From: Jatrophihabitans sp. GAS493
GTDB taxonomy: Bacteria > Actinomycetota > Actinomycetes > Mycobacteriales > Jatrophihabitantaceae
Direction of reading: 5' to 3'
DNA length: 64,000 nucleotides
Assembly: GCF_900230215.1 (NCBI RefSeq)
Contig: NZ_LT907982.1
Location: 3,272,001-3,336,000 of the forward strand
The notes below the pieces were generated by a model. That model was given only the letters and a program-made list of their open reading frames with translations, did no database searches and was not told the DNA's origin. Position numbers and translations under genes: made by a program. Positions 29,456 through 38,523 of the stretch are shown one piece after another. Position 1 is the first letter of the stretch. Each line of letters starts with the position of its first letter.

Positions 29456-30469
29456 TTAGTACGAGGAGCGGCTGGGATCCGTGCTTCCGCGTACCACGAG
29501 TTCGGTTGGTAGCAGTTCGGCCGTCGCTGTCTCCGTCTCGCCGGCGAGCACGTTGAGCAACCGCTTCGCCAGCACCCCAGCCTGGGCCGACACGTCCTGG
29601 CGGATGGTGCTCAGGTCGAGCAACTCCGCGCTCTCGTGGTCGTCGAAGCCGATGACGGCGATGTCCTCCGGGACGCGCAGTCCGGCGCGCCGGATCGCTC
29701 GCATGGCCCCGTAGGCCATCTCGTCCGACTCGGCGAAGACCGCGTCCGGGCGTGGCTCCCGCTGCAGAATCGTGCTCATCGCCTGTTCCCCGCCGGCGAC
29801 GGTGAAGTAACCGAGCTCGTCCATTCGTGGGTCGTACTCGATGCCCGCGGCCGACAGCGCCTGCAGGTACCCGTCCCGGCGATACAGCGGAGGGGTGAAG
29901 CGCATCGGGTCCTCGGTATCGCCGCCGATCAACGCGATACTACGGCGGCCGAGGCTGATGAGGTGCTCCACAGCCACCCGGGCCCCGGCCCGGTCGTCGA
30001 TTCCGGTGCAGAGCACGCCCTCGACCTCGACGCCGAGCATGGCGATCGGGCAGTTGAGGGTCTTCAGCGCCTCGAGTTCCATGTCGGTCAGGACGAGACT
30101 GGCGACGAGCAGTGCGTCGACCCGTTTGCGGGCCGGCATGACGGTGAAGAACCGTTCACGTCCGGGAGTGTCCCCGAGGTTGTAGAGCAGCAGGTCGAAT
30201 CCGCCCGCCTGCAGTTCACGCTCCAGACCACCCAGTACCTGGGCAAAGAACCAACGGTCGACGAACGGCACCACCACACCAACGGTCGAGGTGCGCCCGC
30301 TGGCCAGTCGAGCCGCGAAGGGTGACGCCACGTAGTCCAGTTCGCGGGCGGCGGTCAGCACTCGATCGCGAGTCGACTCCGCGACATCGGGTAGGCCCCG
30401 AAGCGATCGCGACACGGTCGCGATGGAGACCCCGGCCCGCCGCGCGACGTCTTCGATGCTGGGACTCAC
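29456..30469 (-). CDS. LacI-family transcriptional regulator
   Basis: A 337-residue repressor-type protein. The N-terminal HTH is EDVARRAGVSIATVSRSLRG, followed by the hinge helix (SPFAARLASGRTSTVGVVV) and a periplasmic-binding-protein-like effector domain with IAVIGFDDHESAELLDLSTI and FAESDEMAYGAMRAIR. It is divergent from the amidohydrolase gene, with a TCTGCGCAGA palindrome between them, and convergent with the PfkB kinase, so control of sugar use is likely. The effector is unknown. Confidence 0.92.
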   Translation of the reverse strand: MSPSIEDVARRAGVSIATVSRSLRGLPDVAESTRDRVLTAARELDYVASPFAARLASGRTSTVGVVVPFVDRWFFAQVLGGLERELQAGGFDLLLYNLGDTPGRERFFTVMPARKRVDALLVASLVLTDMELEALKTLNCPIAMLGVEVEGVLCTGIDDRAGARVAVEHLISLGRRSIALIGGDTEDPMRFTPPLYRRDGYLQALSAAGIEYDPRMDELGYFTVAGGEQAMSTILQREPRPDAVFAESDEMAYGAMRAIRRAGLRVPEDIAVIGFDDHESAELLDLSTIRQDVSAQAGVLAKRLLNVLAGETETATAELLPTELVVRGSTDPSRSSY

Positions 30470-30540
30470 GTGACCTGCCTACGCCTAGAATGGGGAGGGA
30501 CCTTAGCTCGAACGCTAGTCCATGCCTTAGTGTACGCAAA

Positions 30541-30550
30541 TCTGCGCAGA
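30541..30550. promoter_or_regulatory. Perfect palindrome TCTGCGCAGA, candidate LacI operator
   Basis: A 10-bp perfect palindrome with the central CG typical of LacI-family operators. It lies 72 bases upstream of the LacI start and about 43 upstream of the amidohydrolase start. The A/T-rich flanks (AAA, then CATTT) extend the partial symmetry. Confidence 0.4.
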
Positions 30551-30592
30551 CATTTCGGTGTAAACCTCTATAAGCAGGACAGGCTCCCACCA

Positions 30593-32176
30593 GTGCGGAC
30601 TTTGTATCTCAACGGCGACATTTACAGTGTTTCTTCGCGGGACGCGAGCGCGCTGCTGATCGACGGAGCCGATATCGCCTGGATCGGTGATGACGACACG
30701 GCTCGCGGATTCACCGTCGACCGCACGTTCGACCTGCGGGGCGCGCTGGTCACCCCGGCCTTCGTGGACTCACACGTCCACACGACAGCGACCGGCCTCA
30801 GCCTGATAGGTCTGGATCTGAGCCGCACTGCCACCCTGGCTGAGGCGCTGAACCTCATCGAAGCCCAGGCTCGGAAGAGTCGGGGACGTCCCATTCTTGG
30901 TGGCGGCTGGGACGAGACGCGCTGGCCGGAGCAGCGGCCGCCGACGGTCAACGAACTGGATCGGGCCGGCTACGGGGGAGCGGTGTTCCTCTCCCGCATC
31001 GACGGGCACAGTGCGGTGGTCTCCTCCTCGATGCTCATTACGGTCCCCGACGTACGCGGGCTAGCCGGCTTCAGGCCGGACGGACTGGTCACCACCGCCG
31101 CCCACGACGCACTGCGGGTCGCGGCCTACTCGGCACTTCCGCCCAGTGTTGTCGAGGAGGCGCAGCGTGCGATGCGCAATCGGGCCGCCTCCCTCGGCAT
31201 CGCGGCACTGCACGAGATGGCCGGGCCGGAGGTGTCCAGCGCCGATGACCTGGCTGGCCTGCTCAAACTGGCCAGCGCCGAGCCCGGCCCGGAGATTTTC
31301 GGCTACTGGGGTGAACTCTTCGGTGTTCAGACCGCGCTCGAGCTGGGCGCCATCGGGGCCGGCGGAGATCTCTTCTGCGACGGCTCACTCGGATCGCACA
31401 CGGCGGCGCTGCACCAGCCGTACAGCGACGCCAGCGACATCCAGCCGGCGCCTCGTCTGGAGACCGCGGAGATCGTCGAGCACGCCCGGCAGGCCGTAGT
31501 GGCCGGGCTTCACGCTGGTTTCCATGCGATCGGCGACGCCGCCGTTGATCGGGTGATCGACGCGATGGAGGCCCTCGCCGACGAGCACGGACCGCGTTTC
31601 GCCGCCGGACATCGCCTGGAACACGCAGCGATGGTCCGTGACGCCAACCGGCTGGCCGCATCCGGACTCACGGCGTCGCTGCAGCCGGCCTTCGACGCGA
31701 ATTGGGGCGGGGCGGAGGGGATGTACGCCGAGCGGGTTGGTACTGAACGGTTAGCCACCATGCACCGTTTCTCCGAACTCGCGGCCGCCGGGGTACCGCT
31801 GGCCTTCGGCTCGGACGCGCCGGTTACTCCGCCGGACCCTTGGCGCGCCGTCCAGGCTGCCGCCTATCCGCAGGAGAAGACGGCGGCTGTGACTCCACGG
31901 GCAGCGTTCCTGGCCCACACTCGCGGTGGTTGGCGGGCCGCGCGCGCGGATGCCGATGGCTCGGGCGCCCTCGCCCCCGGCGCTCCGGCCACGCTGGCCG
32001 TGTGGAGTGCCGGCGGTATCGCGGTTGACGCGATCGACGACCGTCTGTCGCGGTGGAGCACCGACCCTCGCGCCGCTATCCCCGGTCTGCCCGACCTGCG
32101 TCCTGGTTCGGAGCTGCCGAGTTGCCTGCAGACCGTCCTGCGCGGCGAGGTCATCTTCTCTGGCGACCTGCAATGA
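30593..32176 (+). CDS. Amidohydrolase (YtcJ-like, amidohydrolase-3 family)
   Basis: A 527-residue metal-dependent hydrolase. Metal ligands are seen in VDSHVHTTATG (HxH), AGFHAIGDAAVDRVID, GHRLEHAAMV and LAFGSDAPVTPPDPW. The family hydrolyses amide or formamide bonds; the substrate is not predictable. GTG 30593 begins at RTLYLNGDIYSV, the usual first strand; the longer frame back to 30470 runs through the promoter region and is rejected. Its TGA overlaps the lnt ATG by 4 bases, so the two genes are co-transcribed although functionally unrelated. Confidence 0.87.
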   Translation: MRTLYLNGDIYSVSSRDASALLIDGADIAWIGDDDTARGFTVDRTFDLRGALVTPAFVDSHVHTTATGLSLIGLDLSRTATLAEALNLIEAQARKSRGRPILGGGWDETRWPEQRPPTVNELDRAGYGGAVFLSRIDGHSAVVSSSMLITVPDVRGLAGFRPDGLVTTAAHDALRVAAYSALPPSVVEEAQRAMRNRAASLGIAALHEMAGPEVSSADDLAGLLKLASAEPGPEIFGYWGELFGVQTALELGAIGAGGDLFCDGSLGSHTAALHQPYSDASDIQPAPRLETAEIVEHARQAVVAGLHAGFHAIGDAAVDRVIDAMEALADEHGPRFAAGHRLEHAAMVRDANRLAASGLTASLQPAFDANWGGAEGMYAERVGTERLATMHRFSELAAAGVPLAFGSDAPVTPPDPWRAVQAAAYPQEKTAAVTPRAAFLAHTRGGWRAARADADGSGALAPGAPATLAVWSAGGIAVDAIDDRLSRWSTDPRAAIPGLPDLRPGSELPSCLQTVLRGEVIFSGDLQ

Positions 32177-33771
32177 CCCGGCCCCGCTTTGCCGGCGATC
32201 GGCTTCCGCTGAGCTGGTCGCTGCTGCTCGCCGTGCTGGGCGGCGTCCTGGCCGTCCTCGCCTTCCCGAGGTTCAACCTCTGGCCGATGGCCATTCTCAG
32301 CGTCGCGGTGCTCAACGTCAGCATGACCGGGCAGCGGGCCCGGAGCGGCGCTCTCCTCGGTTTCGTCTACGGGCTCGCCTTCTTCGTGCCACTGCTGCAG
32401 TGGACCGGGATCTATGTGGGGGCGTTTCCCTGGTTGCTGCTAGCGGTGACCGAAGCGGTGTATTTCGCGGCGATGGGGGCGGCGCTACCGGCGCTGCTGC
32501 GACTGCGGGGCGGACCGTTCTGGGCCGCCTGCCTCTTCGTGCTGCAGGAGGCCGTGCGCGGACGCTGGCCGTTCGGCGGCTTCCCCTGGGCCCGTCTCGC
32601 CTTCAGCCAGGCGAACTCACCGCTGCGCTGGTTCGCCGTCGTCGGCGGAGCCCCACTCGTCACGTTCCTGGTCGCCCTATCCGGAGCTGGCCTGGCCGCG
32701 GCCGTCGTTCGGGGATACGAGCGGCGATGGCGGCCGGCGCTCGGCGGGCTGGCCATTGTGGTGCTCGTCCCGCTGATCGCGCTGCTGCTGCCGGCGGTTG
32801 CCGTTCCGTCGCCGAGCAAGCCAACTCAGGGCGCGACCATCGCGGTAATCCAGGGCAGCACGCCAGACCGCGGCCTTGAGTTCAATGCCCGCCGCCGCCA
32901 GGTTCTGGACAATCACGTCAACCAGACGATGGCGCTGGCCGACGATATCGACGCCGGCAAGGTTGCCCGCCCGGAGATCGTCTTCTGGCCGGAGAACTCC
33001 TCCGACATCGACCCGCTGCAGAACTCCGACGCCGGTACGGAGATCCAGGAGGCAGCCAACGCGGTCGGAGCCCCGATCCTGGTCGGTGCGATCCTCGACG
33101 GACCGGGGCCGACGCACATTCAGAACGTCGGAATTCTCTGGTCCCCGCAGACGGGCCCGGGCGAGACCTACACGAAGCGCCATCCGGTTCCGTTCGCCGA
33201 GTACATTCCCTTTCGCTCGATCGCGCAGCGGGTGAGTTCCAAGGTGAATCTCGTCCAGAACGACATGGTCGCCGGCGGCGGAGACGGCCTGATGACGACC
33301 GGGCCGTTCCCGTTCGGGGATGTCATCTGCTTCGAAGTTGCCTACGACGGGCTGGTGCGATCGTCGGTGAAGGCCGGCGCGCAGATGCTGGTCATCCAGA
33401 CCAACAACGCCACCTTTGGACACACCGCCGAGAGCTACCAGCAGCTGGCGATGAGCCAGTTGCGGGCGGTGGAGACGCAGCGCCCGGTCGTTCAGGTCTC
33501 GACCGTGGGAGTCTCGGCTGTGATCGATGCGAAGGGAAACATCGTGGACCGGTCCGGCGCGCTCTTCACGCCGGCTCGGCTGGTCGACAGCATCTCACTC
33601 AACAGCACGCAGACGATCTCCACCCGCCTCGGTGTACTGCCCGAGGTACTGATCTCGCTCTGCGCAATCGGCGCGATCGGGTATGTGCTGATCACGGCGC
33701 GGCGCAGAAAAATGATCCCCGGCCCGATCAGCATCGCTGATCAGACCGGGGACCGGAGCATTTCGGTGTGA
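32173..33771 (+). CDS. lnt: Apolipoprotein N-acyltransferase
   Basis: Lnt adds the third acyl chain to the N-terminal cysteine of lipoproteins. The 532-residue protein has about seven membrane helices (from LSWSLLLAVLGGVLAVLAF) surrounding a periplasmic nitrilase-like domain. The catalytic triad can be placed: Glu in VFWPENSSDID, Lys in TYTKRHPVPFAEY, Cys in FGDVICFEVAYD. The ATG at 32173 overlaps the upstream stop. In mycobacteria the gene is fused to, or followed by, a polyprenol-phosphate mannose synthase; none is present here. Its substrates would include lipoproteins such as the one at 45856. Confidence 0.93.
   Translation: MTRPRFAGDRLPLSWSLLLAVLGGVLAVLAFPRFNLWPMAILSVAVLNVSMTGQRARSGALLGFVYGLAFFVPLLQWTGIYVGAFPWLLLAVTEAVYFAAMGAALPALLRLRGGPFWAACLFVLQEAVRGRWPFGGFPWARLAFSQANSPLRWFAVVGGAPLVTFLVALSGAGLAAAVVRGYERRWRPALGGLAIVVLVPLIALLLPAVAVPSPSKPTQGATIAVIQGSTPDRGLEFNARRRQVLDNHVNQTMALADDIDAGKVARPEIVFWPENSSDIDPLQNSDAGTEIQEAANAVGAPILVGAILDGPGPTHIQNVGILWSPQTGPGETYTKRHPVPFAEYIPFRSIAQRVSSKVNLVQNDMVAGGGDGLMTTGPFPFGDVICFEVAYDGLVRSSVKAGAQMLVIQTNNATFGHTAESYQQLAMSQLRAVETQRPVVQVSTVGVSAVIDAKGNIVDRSGALFTPARLVDSISLNSTQTISTRLGVLPEVLISLCAIGAIGYVLITARRRKMIPGPISIADQTGDRSISV
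33717..33751 (+). terminator. Long hairpin in the last lnt codons
   Basis: CCCCGG and GATCAGC pair with GCTGATC and CCGGGG around a 3-base loop, with a 3x3 internal bulge. It lies within the 3' end of lnt, ahead of the convergent rbpA gene; a short T-poor tail follows. Confidence 0.5.
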
Positions 33772-33789
33772 CTACCGCCTGACACGAGG

Positions 33790-34140
33790 TCAGCCGGTTT
33801 TGGCGCCTCCGCGACGAGCCCGGAGGACCTCGAGGCGCTCAGCGAGCACCTCTTCGAGATCGGCCTGGGTGCGGCGTTCCATGAGCATGTCCCAGTGGGT
33901 GCGCGGCGGCTTGACCTTCTTCTCGTCCGGTGCCGGACCGTCGATCAGGCGACCGTCGAGGCCGTCCAGACGGCATTCCCAGGTTGCCGGGATCTCGGCC
34001 TCTTCGGAGAATGGGACGCTGAATACGTGGTCACGAGGGCATCGGTAGCTCTGGACGTTGCGTGGCGCGGGCTCCGCGCCGTACTCCGTCTCGTAGCTGA
34101 CTGCGCCCAATCTACTGCCCCGTAATGCGCGATCTGCCAT
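33790..34140 (-). CDS. rbpA: RNA polymerase-binding protein RbpA
   Basis: A 116-residue actinobacterial transcription factor that binds RNA polymerase and group 1/2 sigma factors and stabilises open complexes; it also affects rifampicin tolerance in some species. It matches along its length: ADRALRGSRLGAVSYETEY, then a beta core with PATWECRLDG, the basic linker KKVKPPRTHWDMLMERR, and the sigma-binding C-terminal helix LEEVLAERLEVLRARR. AGGAGG lies 8 bases before ATG 34140; an upstream open frame to 34506 has no support. Together with HelR at 53055 this genome has two polymerase-associated factors linked to rifamycin response. Confidence 0.95.
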   Translation of the reverse strand: MADRALRGSRLGAVSYETEYGAEPAPRNVQSYRCPRDHVFSVPFSEEAEIPATWECRLDGLDGRLIDGPAPDEKKVKPPRTHWDMLMERRTQADLEEVLAERLEVLRARRGGAKTG

Positions 34141-34349
34141 AGTGGGCACCTCCTCATGTCTGTTGATCAAGATGGTGAAACCGGTGAACATCAAGGCTGA
34201 ATTCGCCGTCCCACGCCCGGCTCGGCGCATGAGCAAGCAACCCCAACGCTCTATTGTCTCATCTAGCCAACGTTTCGGCGCCACGGAGGATTCCCGGCGG
34301 GTCCGAGCGCGGGGCGAGTATTCGTTCGCTACTACCGAAGGAGTGTCCG

Positions 34350-34844
34350 GTGCGAGTTCGTCGCCGCAGTGCAGACGAGTCTGGGGAGTCGCTCGGGGCG
34401 TTCGAGCCCGAAATCGAGGTCGCGGTCGTCGAGGTACGCCGGCGTCGGGTGCGTCGGGTTCCGTTGCGCCACGCCGCGCTCGGTATCGGCTTGGGACGCA
34501 CCGCACTCGGCACGACGTTCCTCCTCCATCCGGTCTACTCCACCCGGGTCATCGGCCTCGACATCGGGACGGCCACCCGCGTCACCTGGCTGGCTCGGAT
34601 GGCCGCCGTGCGCGACGTCAGCATCGGTGTGGGGACCCTCGCTACCGCGCTCGGACACCGCGGTCGTGGCCCATGGCTGCTGGCCGGAGCGGTGAGTGAC
34701 CTGGTGGATGGTGCCGTCATCGCGACCGCCGCCCAGCAGCGACGGCTCGATCCCGTGCGCGGCACGGTCGGTGCCGGATTGGCCGTGGGTGCTGCCGCAG
34801 TGGGGTTCGTCGCGGTCTGGGATTCGTTCAGACGTCGAAGCTGA
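34350..34844 (+). CDS. Small hypothetical membrane protein
   Basis: A 164-residue protein, family not recognised with certainty. A basic, acidic-mixed N-terminus (RVRRRSADESGESLGAFE) precedes hydrophobic segments around HAALGIGLGRTALGTTFLLH, GPWLLAGAVSDLVDGAVIA and VGAGLAVGAAAVGFVAVW, suggesting two to four membrane spans. GTG 34350 follows AAGGAG by 7 bases; this is a clear reason to prefer it to the ATG at 34254. It converges with the thymidine kinase gene, overlapping its 3' end by 17 bases. Confidence 0.65.
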   Translation: MRVRRRSADESGESLGAFEPEIEVAVVEVRRRRVRRVPLRHAALGIGLGRTALGTTFLLHPVYSTRVIGLDIGTATRVTWLARMAAVRDVSIGVGTLATALGHRGRGPWLLAGAVSDLVDGAVIATAAQQRRLDPVRGTVGAGLAVGAAAVGFVAVWDSFRRRS

Positions 34845-35466
34845 GCTGCTGCTCGGTTACCGTCGATCGACTGAGCTGGCCACCCCGATAATGAGCCCGA
34901 CAGAGCACTTCGTAGCGCATCGCCGCTCCGTCGACGCTGGTGTCACCGACGGCCACCGTGTCGCCTTCGCGCACGACCCGGCCGTTGACGATGCGAGCGT
35001 TCTGCTGACCGGGGCGGCCGCACCAGCAGAGCACCTCGACGTGCACCGGATGCAGCTCATCGGCTAACTCAATTAGCCGTTTTGCACCAGGGAGCAGGAG
35101 GCTGCGAAAATCGGTGGCCAGTCCAAAGCAGTAGACGTCAACGTGCCAGTCGTCGACGAGCTCGGCTAACTGGTCAACGTGCTCCGGGTTGAGGAAGCCG
35201 GCTTCGTCAATGATCAGGTAGTCCAGCGCCTGACCGCTGGCCCAACGCTGCCGGACGAGTACCCGCAGGTCGGTGTCGTCGTCGATCTCGATGGCGCTGT
35301 GGCTGAGGCCGACCCGCGTCGTGATGCGGGCGCCGGCGGAGCGGTCGTAGCGCGTCAGCAGCATGCCGCTGCGCCCCTGACGCGAGTGATTGTGGTCGAT
35401 CTGCAGGGCCAACGTCGACTTGCCGCAGTCCATCGGGCCGTAGAAGAACTTCAGGTGCGCCGGCAT
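34828..35466 (-). CDS. tdk: Thymidine kinase (type II)
   Basis: A 212-residue salvage enzyme that phosphorylates thymidine with ATP. The P-loop is FYGPMDCGKSTLALQ, the Walker-B-like region is YLIIDEAGFLNPEHV, and the lasso/zinc part has CWCGRPGQQNARIVNG and LCRAHYRGG. ATG 35466 starts right at the beta strand before the P-loop. A GTG at 35571 would add a 35-residue Ser/Pro/Ala-rich leader of no known role; the ORF extends even further to 35790 but overlaps the divergent gene. Confidence 0.9.
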   Translation of the reverse strand: MPAHLKFFYGPMDCGKSTLALQIDHNHSRQGRSGMLLTRYDRSAGARITTRVGLSHSAIEIDDDTDLRVLVRQRWASGQALDYLIIDEAGFLNPEHVDQLAELVDDWHVDVYCFGLATDFRSLLLPGAKRLIELADELHPVHVEVLCWCGRPGQQNARIVNGRVVREGDTVAVGDTSVDGAAMRYEVLCRAHYRGGQLSRSTVTEQQLSFDV

Positions 35467-35652
35467 CGGGGACGCTCGGCGAGTGCCGGCTGCGGGTACC
35501 GACGCCAGCGCGCTGCTGGCGGGAGAGTCCGGGATCGACGGGCCGGAGGCCGGGGGAGGGGAGTCGCTCACGAGCCTCGACGCTACCCGGAGTGTGTCAC
35601 CGGGCGCGCCAGCCGCTCGCAATTTCAGGGGTGTCACGGAATACTCGCCAGG

Positions 35653-36015
35653 ATGAGCGATGTACCGGTGGAGAAGCTGCGGGCGCTCTGCTCGGCGCTG
35701 CCGGAGGTCGAAGAACGCTTGAGTCACGGATCGAATACCTGGTTCATCCGCGGCAAGAAGACGTTTGTGATGTTCGTCGGATTTCATCACGGCGACCCGA
35801 ACCTGGCGTTCTGGTGTGCCGCCGGAGACGGCGTTCAGGCCGACCTGATTTCAGAGAATCCCGAGTATTTCTTTAGGCCTCCCTACGTCGGCCATCGTGG
35901 TTGGGTTGGCGTTCGGCTCGACACCGGGATCGGTTGGGACGAGATTGGCGAGCTGGTGGAGGACGCCTATCGGGCGGTGGCGCCGGCACGGCTCATCGCA
36001 GTACTCGGCGGGTAG
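35653..36015 (+). CDS. MmcQ/YjbR family protein
   Basis: A 120-residue soluble protein of the MmcQ/YjbR superfamily (double-wing DNA-binding-like fold). It shows the usual CSALPEVEERLSHGSNTWFI start, KTFVMFVGFHHGD, and the late PPYVGHRGWVGVRLD. The function of the family is not established. ATG 35653 lies behind CCAGG; the longer frame from 35179 is antisense to tdk. Confidence 0.85.
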   Translation: MSDVPVEKLRALCSALPEVEERLSHGSNTWFIRGKKTFVMFVGFHHGDPNLAFWCAAGDGVQADLISENPEYFFRPPYVGHRGWVGVRLDTGIGWDEIGELVEDAYRAVAPARLIAVLGG

Positions 36016-36028
36016 GCGGTTGAGCCAG

Positions 36029-36394
36029 CTACAACCAGACCGTGGCGAGCCAGATCTCGACGCCGGCGAGCACGATGAGGACGATGTTCAGTCCGATCAA
36101 CTTGGCTTCGCCTCGGCTGAGGTGAAGTGAGATGGCACCGACCTGGAGCACAACGAGTCCGACCGCCGCCGCTAGAGCAAATCCAGGCGCGATGCCAGTC
36201 AGCGGTGGCAGCAGCAGACCCACCGCTGCGAGAACCTCCAGGACGCCGATGGTCCGAACGAGCCCTAGCGGGACGGTGTCGATCCAGCCCATCATCGGAC
36301 GCAACTGGTCCTTCGATCTGACGATCTTGATCCCACCCGAATACAGGTAGAGCAGCGCCAACACAGCCGCGACGACCCAGTACGCCACCTTCAT
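36029..36394 (-). CDS. DoxX-family membrane protein
   Basis: A 121-residue four-helix membrane protein starting KVAYWVVAAVLALLYLYSGG and containing GLVRTIGVLEVLAAVGLLLP, AAAVGLVVLQVGAISLHL and LNIVLIVLAGVEIWLATVWL. This is the DoxX/DoxD-like layout. In mycobacteria DoxX takes part in a membrane redox complex; no partner lies here. ATG 36394 begins the first helix; an upstream in-frame extension to 36484 is unlikely. It is the last chromosomal-type gene before the recombinase island. Confidence 0.8.
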   Translation of the reverse strand: MKVAYWVVAAVLALLYLYSGGIKIVRSKDQLRPMMGWIDTVPLGLVRTIGVLEVLAAVGLLLPPLTGIAPGFALAAAVGLVVLQVGAISLHLSRGEAKLIGLNIVLIVLAGVEIWLATVWL

Positions 36395-37021
36395 GCGATG
36401 TATCCCTTGCTTGCCATCGGCCCATGCTGCTTCATGGCTGTACGTCGCCGCGGGCACAGACCCGCCGCGGGCAGCTTCAGCCACACATTATGTCAAGTCG
36501 GGCTTGCTGTGGGCTTATGACGGGGAGGGTCTCGCTCGATCTGGGTGAAGGCCCCGTCGCCGCGCGCGAACCTCAGTGTGCGGAAGGCACGCACTCAGCG
36601 TCCGCCGAAACCGATCGACTCATGCCGAGCCCGCCAACATTCGCCGACAGCAACACGGTGCGGCGGGTCGAGCCCGGCCTGCGTTGATCCGCGATGCGCC
36701 AAGGCGATTCGGGATTCCGTCGCCGCCGCGTTGGAGCTTTGTCGACTTGGCGATGAGCACGTTCCGGCGCCATTCCCTAGGATGGGTTTCGATATGCCGA
36801 TAATCAACATTATGTCATGCTGACCAGTCATTATTGCAACCGATGCACGATGACCCCCCAGGTCGTGCAAGCCCACGACGCGTCTGGTCGAGGTAGCTAG
36901 ACCGGCCGCGATTGCTGGGCTCCGACTTGGTCGGAGGTCGACGACAGTCCACAGACGACTGGACGGAACGCGCGGCGGTGACGCTGTCAGCTGCGGGTAG
37001 AGGTCCCGAGTTTGCTGGGCC
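36395..37021. other. 627-bp region without a supportable gene, left edge of the island
   Basis: No credible coding sequence is seen; the short open frames here lack ribosome-binding sites and family resemblance. It contains two copies of the 11-mer ACATTATGTCA (36485-36495 and 36807-36817), each with an ACAT-T-ATGT core palindrome, and a lower GC patch around 36795-36840. It probably includes the DoxX promoter and the left boundary of the integrated DNA. No tRNA gene or fragment was recognised. Confidence 0.6.
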
Positions 37022-38191
37022 ATGTCGTCTACATTGCATCGGATGAATGATACGGTCAGCTTACGGCGGCATCGTTGGGGGTGGATTGTGGCGGTTGACG
37101 ACCTCGGTCGCGTCATCACACTCGGCGGCGTCCGGTACCTGAACCCGGCGGATCAGGTCCTCGAGGAGATGCTCACGGGCTGGCGGCGGCAGCAGCTGTC
37201 GCGCAACCTCAGCCTGGACACGATCAACAACCGTGAGCGTGTGGTGCGCCGATTCCTCGACTTCACTAACGAGATGCCTTGGCACTGGACGCACGCGCAT
37301 GTCGATGAGTACTTCGGCGACATGCGCAGCGAGAAGCAGCGACGCCAGAACACTGTCCGCGGCTACCAGAGCGCGGTGCAGTTGTTCTGCGCTTATCTGG
37401 TCGACCCCGTCTACGGCTGGGGCGACCGCTGCCAGGACCTGTTCGGCACCCACCCCGTCCAGGTCTGCTTCGAGTGGAACACGGCGACCCACTCCCAAGA
37501 GAACGAGCACGACCCGGGCAAGCGGGCCTTCTCCCATGACGAGCTGCAGGCGTTCTTCGACCACGCCGACGCCGAGGTCGCTCGCGTTCGCGAACTCGGT
37601 CGCAAGGGCTGGCTGCCGGCGCTTCGGGACGCGACCCTGTTCAAGACTGCGTACGCGTTCGGGTTGCGCCGCAACGAGGTCCGGCACCTGCGCACGATCG
37701 ACTTCGAGCGCAACCCGCACGCCCGCGAGTTCGGTCGCTACGGTGCCGTCGAGATCCGCTACGGCAAGGCGCACAAGGGCTCAGCACCTAAACGACGCAC
37801 GGTGCTGACCGTCTTCGACTGGTCGGCCGACGTGCTCGCCCACTGGTCCGAACACGGTCTGCCCCGGTTCGCTGGAGAAGGGCTCGACCTGTTCCCCAAC
37901 GAGCGTGGCGGACTGGTCTCGGAAGGTGCGCTCGGCGGCCGGTTCCGCCGCTACCGAGAGCAGCTCGGCCTCGACGGCGCGCTGGACATGCACTCGTTCC
38001 GCCGCTCCTACGCCACCCACCTCATCGAGGCCGGCTTCGACGCCCTGTTCGTGCAGAAGCAGCTCGGCCACGAGCACGCCTCCACGACCGCGATCTACGA
38101 GTTCGTGGCCGACAACTACCGACGCACGATGCTGCGAGACGCCCTCGACGGCACGATCCGCGACGCCCTGACCCGACCCCGGAGCAGCTGA
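37022..38191 (+). CDS. Tyrosine recombinase/integrase (first gene of a recombination trio)
   Basis: A 389-residue site-specific recombinase. The full catalytic set is present: Arg216 (AFGLRRNEVRHL), a likely Lys in GKAHKGSAPKRR, His324 and Arg327 (HSFRRSYATHLIEAG), His350 (QLGHEHAS) and nucleophile Tyr359 (TAIYEFV). A SAM-like core-binding domain is at residues 40-130. The start is ATG 37022, with ATG 37043 possible. The stop overlaps the next gene (TGATG). It is expected to catalyse integration or excision of the surrounding island with the two following proteins. Confidence 0.9.
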   Translation: MSSTLHRMNDTVSLRRHRWGWIVAVDDLGRVITLGGVRYLNPADQVLEEMLTGWRRQQLSRNLSLDTINNRERVVRRFLDFTNEMPWHWTHAHVDEYFGDMRSEKQRRQNTVRGYQSAVQLFCAYLVDPVYGWGDRCQDLFGTHPVQVCFEWNTATHSQENEHDPGKRAFSHDELQAFFDHADAEVARVRELGRKGWLPALRDATLFKTAYAFGLRRNEVRHLRTIDFERNPHAREFGRYGAVEIRYGKAHKGSAPKRRTVLTVFDWSADVLAHWSEHGLPRFAGEGLDLFPNERGGLVSEGALGGRFRRYREQLGLDGALDMHSFRRSYATHLIEAGFDALFVQKQLGHEHASTTAIYEFVADNYRRTMLRDALDGTIRDALTRPRSS

Positions 38192-38523
38192 TGAAACGCG
38201 ATGTCAACTACGAGTGGCGGCTGGCCGAGATGATGGCCCGCCACGGGATGCACAACAGCACCGACCTCGCTCCCCTGCTCCGCGAGCGCGGCATCGACCT
38301 GTCCCCCTCGCAGATCTACCGCATCGTCACCCAGCGCCCCGAACGCGTCTCGATGATGCTGATAGCCGCGCTCACCGACATCTTCCAATGCGGGCCGCAA
38401 GACCTCATGACCTTCACCGCGGCTGATGCAAAGAAGCCACGGAAGGCCGCAGTCGCTGGAAATGTCGTCAACCTGACCGACGCGATCAAGCCCGTCCGCG
38501 CCCGCATCACGCGCGATGACTGA
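38191..38523 (+). CDS. XRE-like helix-turn-helix protein of the recombination trio
   Basis: A 110-residue protein with a Cro/CI-type HTH. Helices are visible in WRLAEMMARHGMHNSTDLAP, the recognition part is LSPSQIYRIVTQRPERVS, then LIAALTDIFQCGPQDLM. The tail is basic and disordered. It is locked between two recombinase genes by overlaps of 1 base (TGATG) and 8 bases (ATGACTGA), so all three are co-translated. It may be an accessory DNA-bending or directionality factor, or a repressor of the operon. Confidence 0.85.
   Translation: MKRDVNYEWRLAEMMARHGMHNSTDLAPLLRERGIDLSPSQIYRIVTQRPERVSMMLIAALTDIFQCGPQDLMTFTAADAKKPRKAAVAGNVVNLTDAIKPVRARITRDD

Noticed and set aside
36395-37021. tRNA gene as integration target of the recombinase
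   Set aside because: No cloverleaf or TTC-loop sequence can be drawn in this interval; the target remains unknown.
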